A stretch of 64,000 nucleotides of DNA, taken from Bacillota bacterium. GTDB lineage: Bacteria > Bacillota > Clostridia > Acetivibrionales > DTU013. Below are positions 52,397-61,450 of the stretch, piece after piece (within the stretch, counting starts at the first letter, position 1; every line of letters starts with the position of its first letter). The stretch lies in contig JAEZYU010000070.1 in NCBI GenBank assembly GCA_023418915.1, forward strand, positions 10,913-74,912. The letters run 5' to 3'. The translations under genes were made by a program, and so were the position numbers. The notes beneath the pieces were generated by a model, which saw only the letters and a program-made list of their open reading frames with translations, did not search any database and was not told where the DNA came from.

Positions 52397-53992
52397 TTAC
52401 CGGATCTTTAGAGCTGTTACGGACATCGGAGGAAGCTTTACTTCCAGTATGCCGTTTTCAACAGATATTTCTCTCAGCATCATCGGTTTTACGTTATCTG
52501 GTTCATCATAAGTATTATGGGCATTCATAGCGCTGCCTGTCAGGACGGAGCCGACAGCTGTGCTGTATGAACGGCAGCAGACATCAGACTTGCTCTCCGA
52601 GCGATCATTATCAGCACAACGATCTTCTGCACAGCAGTTCCCTTCCGAACAGCAGCAATCATCGTCCAAACAAAGTCCTGCGCCTCTTATTTCGAGCTTC
52701 ACATCCTGGCTTGTTTTGGGATCGAGATTGCATAAGGTGACAAATATCTCACCTGAGTCAGGTGACATTGATGACGATACACTTATTGCCGGAATGCTCT
52801 CGCCATTAAGACTGTATTGAGATGAAGAGCCGACAATACCGGTCTGCAGCAGTCTGCCGTTCATATGGTCCTTATACATGTCAAACACATGGTATGTAGG
52901 TGTCAGTGCCATTTTGTCGCCTTCTGTCAGTATTACTGCCTGTAATACGTTGATCATCTGTGCGATGTTAGCCATACGTACCCGGTCGCAATGAGAATTG
53001 AAGATGTTCAGGTTAATGCCGGCGACAAGTGCATCTCTGATGGTGTTCTGCTGAAACAGAAAGCCGGGGTTTGTGCCGGGCTCAACATTGTACCAGGTGC
53101 CCCATTCGTCTACTATCATAGCCACCCGCTTCTCAGGATCGTACATATCCATGACGGTGGAGTGCATTGTGATCAATTCATCCATTCGAAGAGTGTTTCT
53201 CAATGTATTGAACCATCCGGATTCGTCGAACTCGGTTGCGGAGCCCTTGTCTGACCAGTTGCCTGTCGGTAGAGTATACCAGTGAAGGCTCAGGCCATCC
53301 ATGAATCTTCCTGCCTCACGCATAAGTACATCAGTCCAATGAGTGTCGAAAATGCCAGAGCCACATGCGATCTTAAATATCTTGTTGTCTCCGTAGTTTC
53401 TGACATAAGTGGCATAACGCCTGTATTCATCGGCATAGTATTCAGGTCTCATATTGCCGCCGCAGCCCCAGTTTTCGTTGCCTACGCCAAAATATTTCAA
53501 TTTCCACGGTATTTCCTGTCCGTTCTGCTTTCTAAGATCAGCCATTGGTGAAATACCGTCGAAGGTCATATACTCGACCCATTGCTGCATTTCGTAAACT
53601 GTTCCGCTTCCAACATTGCCGTTTATATATGGTTCTGCACCAATCAGCTCACAGAACCTCATGAACTCATGAGTACCGAAGCTGTTGTCTTCAATAATGC
53701 CGCCCCAGTGGGTGTTGACCATTCTGGGACGATTTTCATAAGGACCGATACCGTCCTTCCAGTGGTATTCATCGGCGAAGCAGCCGCCCGGCCATCTCAG
53801 CACCGGTATACACAGCTTTTTCAATGCCTCGATCACATCGTTGCGAATGCCGTCGGTATTAGGTATGGGAGAATCCTTTCCGACCCATATGCCGCCATAG
53901 ATACAGCGACCCAAATGTTCTGAAAAATGTCCATATATGTTTTTATTAATAGTTCCGGGTGAAGTGTCCGTGTTTATGTACAGCTTGACCAT
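52397..53992 (-). CDS. Alpha-L-arabinofuranosidase, GH51, with cysteine-rich insertion
   Basis: 531 residues. Retaining GH51 enzyme that removes terminal arabinofuranose: acid/base E173 in GVGNENWGCGG and nucleophile E296 in IVDEWGTWY; also RWPGGCFADEYHW and SLHWYTLP. There is no signal peptide, so it acts on imported oligosaccharides. Ribosome-binding site AAGGAG. Oddity: within the C-terminal beta-sandwich domain, residues about 438-473 form a segment with nine cysteines in 36 residues (C-L-D-D-D-C-C-C, N-C-C, D-V-C-C). It has no counterpart in ordinary GH51 enzymes and could bind metal or be a repeat-born insertion. Confidence 0.92.
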   Translation of the reverse strand: MVKLYINTDTSPGTINKNIYGHFSEHLGRCIYGGIWVGKDSPIPNTDGIRNDVIEALKKLCIPVLRWPGGCFADEYHWKDGIGPYENRPRMVNTHWGGIIEDNSFGTHEFMRFCELIGAEPYINGNVGSGTVYEMQQWVEYMTFDGISPMADLRKQNGQEIPWKLKYFGVGNENWGCGGNMRPEYYADEYRRYATYVRNYGDNKIFKIACGSGIFDTHWTDVLMREAGRFMDGLSLHWYTLPTGNWSDKGSATEFDESGWFNTLRNTLRMDELITMHSTVMDMYDPEKRVAMIVDEWGTWYNVEPGTNPGFLFQQNTIRDALVAGINLNIFNSHCDRVRMANIAQMINVLQAVILTEGDKMALTPTYHVFDMYKDHMNGRLLQTGIVGSSSQYSLNGESIPAISVSSSMSPDSGEIFVTLCNLDPKTSQDVKLEIRGAGLCLDDDCCCSEGNCCAEDRCADNDRSESKSDVCCRSYSTAVGSVLTGSAMNAHNTYDEPDNVKPMMLREISVENGILEVKLPPMSVTALKIR

Positions 53993-54316
53993 AATTTCAC
54001 TCCTTGATAAGTATTTTTAATTGCAGCTTTGGTATGATAACATATTATCAGCAAAAAAAGTGGAATGCAATATACAAAATAGCCAAATGATTACACAGAA
54101 CATAGTGTTGAAACTACTCATGCTTTGACATATGTTGATAATTAGGTGCAGATTTTGAATATGTTTGAAAACAATTTTCTTGCATATTGGTGTTTTTTCG
54201 TGGCAGTAGCACAACTATCGGTTCATATTTTTTTTACAAGTCTGTCTGTTGGTTGACGTTTATGGTAGAATAACACTGTTGTAATACTATATTTACTATA
54301 GAAGGGTTTACATTAT
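53993..54316. other. Intergenic region without recognisable gene
   Basis: 324 bases between the divergent GH51 and J-domain-like genes. AT-rich; it should hold both promoters. I see an extended -10-like TGGTAGAAT before the J-domain-like gene (near 54262-54270) but no convincing -35, and no repeats. Confidence 0.5.
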
Positions 54317-55759
54317 TTGATGAAAGATTATTTTGAAGTGCTCAATATGGGGGAAGACACCAGCGAACAGGCGATAAGGAAGGCTTACAGGATGATGCTG
54401 AACAAGTATCCCGTAGGGCAGTATCCTGAAAGGAATGAGGAAATTGAAGAAGCTTATAAAATGCTCAGTGATCCGGCAGTCAAAGGTGCATGCAAGGACT
54501 TCCACAAGATGGGGCAATCATCGAAGCAGGCTTACATGATCGCAAATGAAGCGATGGATGAAGGCAACTATGCAGAGGCAGTGAATATTCTGGAAAAGGC
54601 CGTGAAAAATGAGAAGCACACAACACATCTTAAATACCTGATGGGTCTGGGCTATCTGGGAATGATGAAACCGTCTAAAGCTGTCAAGGTGTTAGAGCCG
54701 GTAATAGAGGAATATCCTCGTGATATCGAGCTTAACATTATTTTTATCAAAGCATGCCTTGAAGCCGAGAAATTTAAAAAAGCGGTTGCGCTGGCGGAGG
54801 AATGCTGCGATCTTGATGATAACAATTTTGTTCTGATCCATTTGCTGACAGAAGGGTATATGCAGATAGAGAAATATGGGAAAGCTGCTGAGCTGCTGAT
54901 CAAAGCATTTAGTAATCCTGCATTTGCAGACAAAATGCATAATATTTGTGCTAAGGTTTCATATGTTTTGTTTCTGGATGATAGGTTTGACGAATGTCTG
55001 GACTGGATGGAAAGGCTTACCGATCTTCAAACAGATGAGGAAGAGAAAAATGACTCAGTCGAAGTGATTATTGAAATAATCTATCATTTTATAGAAGCAC
55101 ATATGTTATCTGAGGCAAGGCGGTGCGCTTGCGTTATTATGGAGCTCTTGCCGGATAGAGACGATGTTGTGAAAATAAAGAGAGGAATAGACGATCTCAT
55201 GACCATAGAACCGGAAATCAAAGGCTTTGACGAGGATAGATTTGTTCCGGACCTTTTAAAGGTCTATGTCGCAAGCGGCGTATTCCACAGTGATATGGAA
55301 GATATGACTCAGGAGCATCAGATGGCCTATTCCATTCTTTTGGAGTACCAGATATTAAGTGAATACAGTGATTTTCTGATGGCTATTCGTTATATGAAAA
55401 ACAACTACCCCGGCTTATATGAGATTAAGGCTGAATTCTTTGATGCTCTGCAGGATGCAAGGGAGAGGAAAAAGCTGATCAACAAGAACAAGGCGTCGTT
55501 TTATCAGTATCAGGAGGTTATCAGGGAATTGATGGATAGACTTGTAGATGATACCGATGAATACGAGGATGACGATGATTGGGATGGGGACGACTGGGAC
55601 GAGGACGATGAGGCTTGGGATGAGGAAGACGGGGAGTGGGACGATGAGGAAGACGAGGAGTGGGACGATGAGGAAGACGAGGGGTGGGACGACGAGGACT
55701 GGGATATAGACGAAGACGAAGATTGGGATGACGGGGAAGATGACGAGGATGATGATTAG
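54317..55759 (+). CDS. Degenerate J-domain / TPR protein with acidic repeat tail
   Basis: 480 residues. N-terminal J-like domain (about 3-65): DYFEVLNMGEDTSEQAIRKA and EEIEEAYKMLSDPAVK. The HPD tripeptide needed to stimulate DnaK is absent; its place is taken by KYPVGQYPE. TPR-type helical repeats follow (about 70-300), for example AMDEGNYAEAVNILEKAV and LMGLGYLGMMKPSKAVKVLE. The last 65 residues are almost only Asp/Glu/Trp (EEWDDEEDEGWDDEDW), encoded by a minisatellite that runs on past the stop codon. Start is TTG at 54317 or the adjacent ATG at 54320; AGAAGGG fits the TTG better. A scaffold or co-chaperone-like role is inferred. Confidence 0.75.
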   Translation: MMKDYFEVLNMGEDTSEQAIRKAYRMMLNKYPVGQYPERNEEIEEAYKMLSDPAVKGACKDFHKMGQSSKQAYMIANEAMDEGNYAEAVNILEKAVKNEKHTTHLKYLMGLGYLGMMKPSKAVKVLEPVIEEYPRDIELNIIFIKACLEAEKFKKAVALAEECCDLDDNNFVLIHLLTEGYMQIEKYGKAAELLIKAFSNPAFADKMHNICAKVSYVLFLDDRFDECLDWMERLTDLQTDEEEKNDSVEVIIEIIYHFIEAHMLSEARRCACVIMELLPDRDDVVKIKRGIDDLMTIEPEIKGFDEDRFVPDLLKVYVASGVFHSDMEDMTQEHQMAYSILLEYQILSEYSDFLMAIRYMKNNYPGLYEIKAEFFDALQDARERKKLINKNKASFYQYQEVIRELMDRLVDDTDEYEDDDDWDGDDWDEDDEAWDEEDGEWDDEEDEEWDDEEDEGWDDEDWDIDEDEDWDDGEDDEDDD

Positions 55760-55870
55760 GACGACGGGGAAGATGACGGCGAAGATTAGGACGACTGGGA
55801 AGATGACGGGAAGATGACGGCGAAGATTAGGACGACGGGGATGATGACGGGAAGAGGAAGAATTGCACGA
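55560..55870. repeat. Acidic-tail minisatellite crossing the stop codon
   Basis: Irregular 24-40-bp units built from GACGAGGATGAT and TGGGACGA blocks encode the acidic tail. After the stop, GATTAGGACGAC, which contains the TAG, recurs at 55754, 55784 and 55824, so the stop codon itself has been duplicated with the unit. Two further copies of GAAGAATTGCACGA follow to about 55890. Confidence 0.88.
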
Positions 55871-56002
55871 TGACGTTATGAAGAATTGCACGACGACGTT
55901 ATGAGATTGGGACAGCAAGGGATGGTATGTGTGACGACGAGGAAGAATACTAGGTAGATAAGATACTTTTGAACCGAAGTGTTATAAGATTGGGGTGAAG
56001 CG

Positions 56003-57649
56003 ATGAAGCTTCCTGCAGCATTTAGAGAAAAGATGCTGAAATTGCTTGGTGAGAAGGAATATGAGGAACTCACGGCGGCATTGGCGGGGCAGAGATTGTA
56101 TGGACTAAGAGCTAATATTCTAAAGATCGATCTGGATGAATTCCTAAAAATATCACCGTTTGAGTTGGAAGCTGTACCTTGGACGAAGGACGGCTTTTAC
56201 ATATCAGGTGATGCTGCTCCGGGAAGGCACCCTTATTATCACGCAGGTCTGTACTACATACAGGAGCCGAGTGCTATGCTGCCGGGAGAAATTCTGGGAG
56301 CTGAGCCGGGAGAAAGGATCCTGGATATATGTGCTGCGCCTGGAGGAAAGACGGTGCAGATCGCTGCTGCGATGAAGGGTAGCGGACTGCTTGTATCAAA
56401 TGACATAAATACCGAGCGTGTAAAGGCTCTGGTTAAAAATATTGAGCTTTGCGGTATCAGGAATGCTATTGTCCTCAATGAAGCTCCTGAGAAGCTGGCA
56501 CAGAATTTTACTGGTTTTTTCGACAGGATACTGATAGATGCACCATGTTCAGGTGAAGGAATGTTCAGAAAGGATGAAGCGGCTGCACGAAGCTGGGAAA
56601 GCTTTAAGTGCGAACGCTGTACAAAGCTTCAGGAACCGATACTGCATTATGCAGATCGCCTTTTGAAGCCAGGCGGTACGCTTGTTTACTCGACATGTAC
56701 ATTCTCGCCGGAAGAGGATGAGCAGATGATAATGAGGTTCATATGCAGTCATGGAGGGTATGAGCTTGTTGAAATACCTAAGGTTGCAGGTATCGAAGGC
56801 GGCAGACCAGAGTGGGCGTTTGCTGCTGTGAATACAGAACGCAGAGGAATCGATGATGACGGCTGTGCTGAGGAATGCGGTATCATTTCTGACAATACAA
56901 GCGACGCAGTGATTTGCAGTGAGGTCAATTGCACAAGTGAAAGCTATGATAAATTGAAAAGAACAGCAAGGTTATGGCCGCACAGGTTAAGAGGGGAGGG
57001 CCATTTTGTTGCGAAGTTGATCAAAAAGAGGCATGGGGATACTTCGACTGAAAGATGCGCTGCTGAGGTTGGACGATTTGCAGAAGCATCCCGGCAGCTC
57101 GGTGACGAAAAGGTGAGAACCGTCCCCGAAGAGTCAAGTGACGAAAAGGTGAGAACCGTCCCCGAAGGAGAAAAGGTGAGAACCGTCCCCGATGGAGAAA
57201 AGGTGAGAACCGTCCCCGAAGATACTGTGTCTTATGAGGAGTTGCCCGAGGTTTTTCATAGGTTTGTCGATGATAATATGACCTACTTCCCGGAAGGGGT
57301 ATTTATGCAGAGGGGGCGCAACCTGTACCACTTGCCTGAAGCACCGCCGCAGCTTGCAGGGCTTAAGACTGCCAAATTCGGCTGGTTCCTCGGCACATTC
57401 GAGGCCGGCAGGTTCGAACCTTCACATTCATTGGTTATTGCTCTTGAAAAGAACGCATTCAAAAGAACGCTCGAGCTTAGTGCTGACTCAAGAGAAGTAA
57501 GAAGCTATCTGAAGGGCGAAACGCTGATGATAGAAGGTGAAAAAGGGCTGACTGCAGTGTGTGTTGACGGCATAACTCTGGGTTGGGCAAAGCAGACCGG
57601 TGATATGCTGAAGAATCTGTATCCCAAGGGTTGGAGGCGTATGTCATAG
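56003..57649 (+). CDS. RsmF-like rRNA m5C methyltransferase with repeat insertion
   Basis: 548 residues of the NOL1/NOP2/Sun family: SAM motif ILDICAAPGGKT near 110-121, catalytic cysteines C182 (DAPCSGEGMFRKDE) and C232 (YSTCTFSPEEDEQ), and a C-terminal RNA-binding domain like RsmF/YebU (LKTAKFGWFLGTFEAGRFEP). It should methylate a cytosine in 16S rRNA. Between the two parts, residues about 368-407 consist of four copies of E-K-V-R-T-V-P-E/D from an in-frame minisatellite (57103-57222). The insertion lies in a linker, so activity is probably kept. It reads co-directionally into the RsuA-like gene about 100 bases downstream. Confidence 0.87.
   Translation: MKLPAAFREKMLKLLGEKEYEELTAALAGQRLYGLRANILKIDLDEFLKISPFELEAVPWTKDGFYISGDAAPGRHPYYHAGLYYIQEPSAMLPGEILGAEPGERILDICAAPGGKTVQIAAAMKGSGLLVSNDINTERVKALVKNIELCGIRNAIVLNEAPEKLAQNFTGFFDRILIDAPCSGEGMFRKDEAAARSWESFKCERCTKLQEPILHYADRLLKPGGTLVYSTCTFSPEEDEQMIMRFICSHGGYELVEIPKVAGIEGGRPEWAFAAVNTERRGIDDDGCAEECGIISDNTSDAVICSEVNCTSESYDKLKRTARLWPHRLRGEGHFVAKLIKKRHGDTSTERCAAEVGRFAEASRQLGDEKVRTVPEESSDEKVRTVPEGEKVRTVPDGEKVRTVPEDTVSYEELPEVFHRFVDDNMTYFPEGVFMQRGRNLYHLPEAPPQLAGLKTAKFGWFLGTFEAGRFEPSHSLVIALEKNAFKRTLELSADSREVRSYLKGETLMIEGEKGLTAVCVDGITLGWAKQTGDMLKNLYPKGWRRMS
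57103..57222. repeat. In-frame minisatellite inside the RsmF-like gene
   Basis: GAAAAGGTGAGAACCGTCCC starts at 57106, 57142, 57169 and 57196, spacings 36, 27 and 27, all multiples of three. The unit's reverse complement opens with GGGGACGGTTCTCACC. Confidence 0.92.
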
Positions 57650-57747
57650 TTAGCTTGAGTGAGAATTGGTACTGACATAATTGCGGCATAATATGTCTCG
57701 GCTTGTGTAGGAGACGATTGCGGTTTGCAAAGGAGGGTGACCACCCA

Positions 57748-58479
57748 TTGGAAAGAAAAAGCACACAAAGGCTGGACAAGCTGTTGTCAAACTTTGGATT
57801 TGGCAGCAGAAGTGATATTAAAAAGCTTGTCAAAAACGGTTTGGTCACAGTTGATGGAAAAACCGCCGCAGATGCATCGACACATGTTGATCCTGAAAAC
57901 AGTATCATTATGGTAAATGGCAGGAAGCTGAATTACAGAAGGTTTGTTTACCTGATGATGAACAAGCCGGCGGGTGTGATCTCAGCTACTTATGATGCGA
58001 AGATGAAGACTGCGATTGATCTGCTGCCTGATGAATATTCGTGCTTTGACTTATTTCCGGCGGGAAGACTGGACATCGATACAGAAGGCATGCTGCTTCT
58101 GACAAACGACGGCCAATTAGCCCATGATCTGCTGTCGCCGAGAAAGCATGCGGATAAACGATATTATGCATTGATCGATGGATTAGTCACTGACGAGGAT
58201 GTTACGTACTTTTCTGAAGGTGTCACACTGGATGACGGATATAGGTCGATGCCGGCTGAGCTCTATATTCTCAGGTCAGGGCTTCGTTCTGAGATAGAAG
58301 TGGTCCTGCACGAAGGTAAATTCCATCAGGTGAAAAGAATGGTCGAGGCTATAGGGAAAAAGGTAATTTATTTAAAAAGGATACAGATGGGCGGACTTAA
58401 GCTGGATGATGCACTGAAGCCCGGCGAATTCAAGGAGCTGACGCCGGAGGAGGTCGAACTGCTAAAGCTCAAAGCGTAA
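57748..58479 (+). CDS. 16S rRNA pseudouridine synthase, RsuA family
   Basis: 243 residues from the TTG at 57748, which has AAAGGAGGG 11-13 bases upstream; the longer frame from 57703 begins with unrelated residues. S4 RNA-binding domain (about 5-60: RLDKLLSNFGFGSRSDIKKL) followed by the RsuA catalytic domain with AGRLDIDTEGMLLLTNDG, whose Asp is the catalytic residue, and KRYYALIDG. Isomerises a uridine of 16S rRNA (U516-type). A short inverted repeat GGGT...ACCC (57735-57746) lies between the ribosome-binding site and the start and could modulate translation. Confidence 0.88.
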   Translation: MERKSTQRLDKLLSNFGFGSRSDIKKLVKNGLVTVDGKTAADASTHVDPENSIIMVNGRKLNYRRFVYLMMNKPAGVISATYDAKMKTAIDLLPDEYSCFDLFPAGRLDIDTEGMLLLTNDGQLAHDLLSPRKHADKRYYALIDGLVTDEDVTYFSEGVTLDDGYRSMPAELYILRSGLRSEIEVVLHEGKFHQVKRMVEAIGKKVIYLKRIQMGGLKLDDALKPGEFKELTPEEVELLKLKA

Positions 58480-58492
58480 GCTGCAATCTTGT

Positions 58493-59422
58493 TCACTTTA
58501 TGCGGCTGAGGGCGAATTGAATTATGTCATCGCTTGTATACTCGATATCTGGGTCGATGCCGTTTCCCTGGATGTTAATACCTGCAGGTGTAAACCATTT
58601 GAGCGTAGTCGCCTTAACAGCATAGCCTCGTCTGAGAGGCATCGTAAACTGACCGATGCCCTTACCGAATGTCTCCTTACCGATCAATTCTACATTATCA
58701 AGATTGTCGTCCAGCGCAGCGATCATGTTTTCAGAGGCGCTGGCAGTATTCTCATCCTGCAGAATGATGATCTGATCGTATTTTAGAGGCTGGTCCTTAT
58801 TCGACCTGTAGACATGGTCGAACCAACGGAAATGATCTGTGGCAACGACAGTTTTCCTGGGAAGGAACATGCTCGATATATTGACCATTACATCAATATC
58901 GCCGCCTCTGTTGCCCTGAAGATCGATTATGATGTTGGGCCTGCTCTTGAGCTTCTCCTGGTTTTCTTCCATGAATTTGAGAGTGTATTTGGTATAATTG
59001 GTCAGCCTGAGGTAGAGCGTCATGTCGTCAAGCACTTTGATTTCCGACTGTGCCGCCTCCTGCTTATCGTACTCGCGCGTCTCAATTAGTCTTGAGGGGG
59101 TGTACAGGTAGGTGTACTTGTCCCCGTGCTCTTCACGTATCCTCTCTGTGACAGCTGCTATGACAAAATTGTCAAAATTACTGAAGTACTTGCCCTTTGT
59201 GTCCGGACCAAGATATTTTTCATATATTTGGTCTAATGTTTCTGTATATATATAGCTGCTGCTGATAAAGTGCTTGAATACGAGGTAGTCATAATTCAAA
59301 TAAATGTATAATGCCGCTGCCGCAACAAAAGCAACCAGCAGACTGGTTACGATACGGCATCTTTTTTTATAACGCCTTATCAATTCTTCAGGTGTGAATA
59401 CTTTTCTTTCCCGTTTTCTCAT
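58493..59422 (-). CDS. Membrane-anchored S41-family peptidase without PDZ domain
   Basis: 309 residues: cytoplasmic basic N-terminus, one membrane helix (about 24-44), then an extracytoplasmic protease core. Catalytic Ser lies in ENTASASENMIAAL and the general-base Lys in GKETFGKGIGQF; NIIIDLQGNRGGDIDVM is the preceding S41 strand. C-terminal processing proteases usually carry a PDZ domain before the core; none is visible here, and the total length is short. Likely processes a surface or cell-wall protein. Confidence 0.82.
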   Translation of the reverse strand: MRKRERKVFTPEELIRRYKKRCRIVTSLLVAFVAAAALYIYLNYDYLVFKHFISSSYIYTETLDQIYEKYLGPDTKGKYFSNFDNFVIAAVTERIREEHGDKYTYLYTPSRLIETREYDKQEAAQSEIKVLDDMTLYLRLTNYTKYTLKFMEENQEKLKSRPNIIIDLQGNRGGDIDVMVNISSMFLPRKTVVATDHFRWFDHVYRSNKDQPLKYDQIIILQDENTASASENMIAALDDNLDNVELIGKETFGKGIGQFTMPLRRGYAVKATTLKWFTPAGINIQGNGIDPDIEYTSDDIIQFALSRIK

Positions 59423-59488
59423 TAATTAATTCTTCCTGTTGCATGTAATTATCTAATTGCTTGCTGCAACATGCAGCCGCATTGAGTA

Positions 59489-61213
59489 TTAGTCCTTGAC
59501 ATACCTCTTTATTTTTTTCGTTGTCGTTTTGGCAAACTCTTCATAGCGGATGTTGAAATCCTTCACATATTTGTATATTACCAGACTCTTATTTACTTCC
59601 TTGACCTCTTTGCGTATGATGTCATTCACTTCCTCTTCGGTAGGCTTGCGGCCTTCGAATTCCGTTTCGATCAGCTCCATCTCAGGGACGATCGTTGAGG
59701 AGACGACGACATCGCCATAGACGGGATCGTCTTTGCCAAACACAATACACTCTTTTATATAAGTGCTCTTGGCGAGAAGTGATTCTATTTCTTCGGGATA
59801 GATATTTTTGCCGTTCTTTGTGACTATGACGTTTTTCTTTCTTCCTGTGATGTGGACAAATCCATCTGAATCAATGTAACCCAGATCACCGGTGCTGAAC
59901 CAGTCATCCTTCATTACCTTGTCGGTGTTCTCCTGATCCTCGTAATATCCCATCATTACATTCGGACCCTTGACCATGATTTCGCCTACTCCCTCGGAAT
60001 CCGGTTCGCCGATTTTGACCTCGATGCCGGGAAGAGGAAGACCTGCGGCGTTATCCTTGAAATCCACATCTCTGTTTAATGCGACTATCGGGCTGCATTC
60101 AGTCAGTCCATAGCCCTGAACAAAAAGTATGCCGAAGTTTCTGAAGCCCTTTGCTACCTCCGGGTCTATACCGGCTGCGCCGCTGATAAAGATCCTGACC
60201 TTTCCGCCAAAGTTGTTGTGGATCGGTGCGAATAGTTTTTTCGTAATGTCAATTCCGATTTTTTTGAGGAAGCCGCTGAGCTTCAAACCGAATTTCAGCT
60301 TTTTCAAGGTTTCCGGGTTCTTTGCAGCCTGATCCCAGATCCTTTTATAGATAGCTTCAAATATAAGCGGGACCCCAAGCATGACAGTAGCTTTTGATTC
60401 CTGCAGATTTTTGGGTATATGTCTCAGTCCTTCGCAGTATGCGACCGCAGCTCCTCGGTAGTGAGGACAGAGAAAGCCGCAGGTGTTTTCATAGGTATGA
60501 TGCAGAGGCAGGATCGAAAGGAATATGTCGTCGGGAACGATATTCAGCATCGAACTCATTGCCATCAGGTTTTTTGTGATGTTACTGTGACTAAGCATGA
60601 CAGCTTTGGACTTGTCCGTTGTTGCGGATGTAAAAAGCAGTATGCTCATTGCCTCAGTGTCTATCTGGGCATCTATGAAGTCCTTGCTGCCATCGGCAAC
60701 TTTCTTTTTCCCGTTTTCGATCAGCCTTTTGAACTCCAGGATGCTGTTGTCCTGCGGGACTTCTTCTGCTGCTTCATCCATTAATATGTAATGCTTTACG
60801 AAATCGATTTTCTTGGAAATATTCAAAATATGATCCTTCAGATTGCCGGAGAATATTATCGCATCAACTTTTGCTCTGATGAGGAGGTTTTCGATCTCAT
60901 TTTCAGGGAGCTCCTTGTCCAGCGGAACCACGATCCCTGTCCCGTTTACCACCGCCATATACGAAACGGCCCACTCATATCGGTTTTCACTGATGATGGC
61001 TATCCTTCCGCCTTTAAGACCCATGCTGATAAGCTCTGTGCCCAGTGCATCCACATCATCCTTGAACTGTCTGAATGTAACGGGCTGGTATTTATCGCTG
61101 CCTTTAGGCTTGTAAAGGAATGCTGTCCTGTCGCTGAACTGGTCGGCGCTGGTTTCCATCATATCCTTTATGGATGTGATTTTCCTGACTTCGTACAATG
61201 GTATGTTTTTCAT
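59489..61213 (-). CDS. Long-chain-fatty-acid-CoA ligase-like AMP-forming enzyme
   Basis: 574 residues of the ANL superfamily: QGYGLTECSPIVALNRD, DDWFSTGDLGYIDSDGFVHI, and TGRKKNVIVTKNGKNIYPEE of the FadD15-like branch, with a C-terminal TTTKKIKRYV catalytic-lysine region. The usual phosphate-loop S-G-T-T-G-x-P-K-G reads FTSATTDKSKAV (about 187-198), so two glycines and the proline are replaced. Ribosome-binding site AAGGTGG. It could activate fatty or aromatic acids; reduced or altered activity is possible because of the changed loop. Confidence 0.85.
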   Translation of the reverse strand: MKNIPLYEVRKITSIKDMMETSADQFSDRTAFLYKPKGSDKYQPVTFRQFKDDVDALGTELISMGLKGGRIAIISENRYEWAVSYMAVVNGTGIVVPLDKELPENEIENLLIRAKVDAIIFSGNLKDHILNISKKIDFVKHYILMDEAAEEVPQDNSILEFKRLIENGKKKVADGSKDFIDAQIDTEAMSILLFTSATTDKSKAVMLSHSNITKNLMAMSSMLNIVPDDIFLSILPLHHTYENTCGFLCPHYRGAAVAYCEGLRHIPKNLQESKATVMLGVPLIFEAIYKRIWDQAAKNPETLKKLKFGLKLSGFLKKIGIDITKKLFAPIHNNFGGKVRIFISGAAGIDPEVAKGFRNFGILFVQGYGLTECSPIVALNRDVDFKDNAAGLPLPGIEVKIGEPDSEGVGEIMVKGPNVMMGYYEDQENTDKVMKDDWFSTGDLGYIDSDGFVHITGRKKNVIVTKNGKNIYPEEIESLLAKSTYIKECIVFGKDDPVYGDVVVSSTIVPEMELIETEFEGRKPTEEEVNDIIRKEVKEVNKSLVIYKYVKDFNIRYEEFAKTTTKKIKRYVKD

Positions 61214-61358
61214 AATTAAACCACCTTATTAATTATTTATACAGATAGTTCTGACATAACTGATGGAGCATGTATACTATTATATAACATTTGCTTCAAG
61301 GTTAAAAGGCAGGTTGTAAAATGTGTACTATTTTGTTTGAAGGAACTTCAAAAATAAA

Positions 61359-61380
61359 AAGAGAGTCGCTGGACTCTCTT
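61359..61380 (-). terminator. Terminator for the small zinc-ribbon gene
   Basis: Perfect 9-bp stem AAGAGAGTC / GACTCTCTT (61359-61367, 61372-61380), 4-base loop. On the minus strand it is followed by TTTTTATTTTT. It lies about 70 bases after the zinc-ribbon stop. Confidence 0.85.
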
Positions 61381-61450
61381 CTAAAATCGGCTGTTATGCA
61401 AATCTTTCAGCCACTGCCTGACTGATGTGACATGTCAGGAATACGTCTAG

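Noticed and set aside
55415..55918. Minus-strand Val/Ile/Pro-rich open frame of 167 codons
   Set aside because: Complement of the acidic-tail minisatellite of the J-like protein; no start signal.
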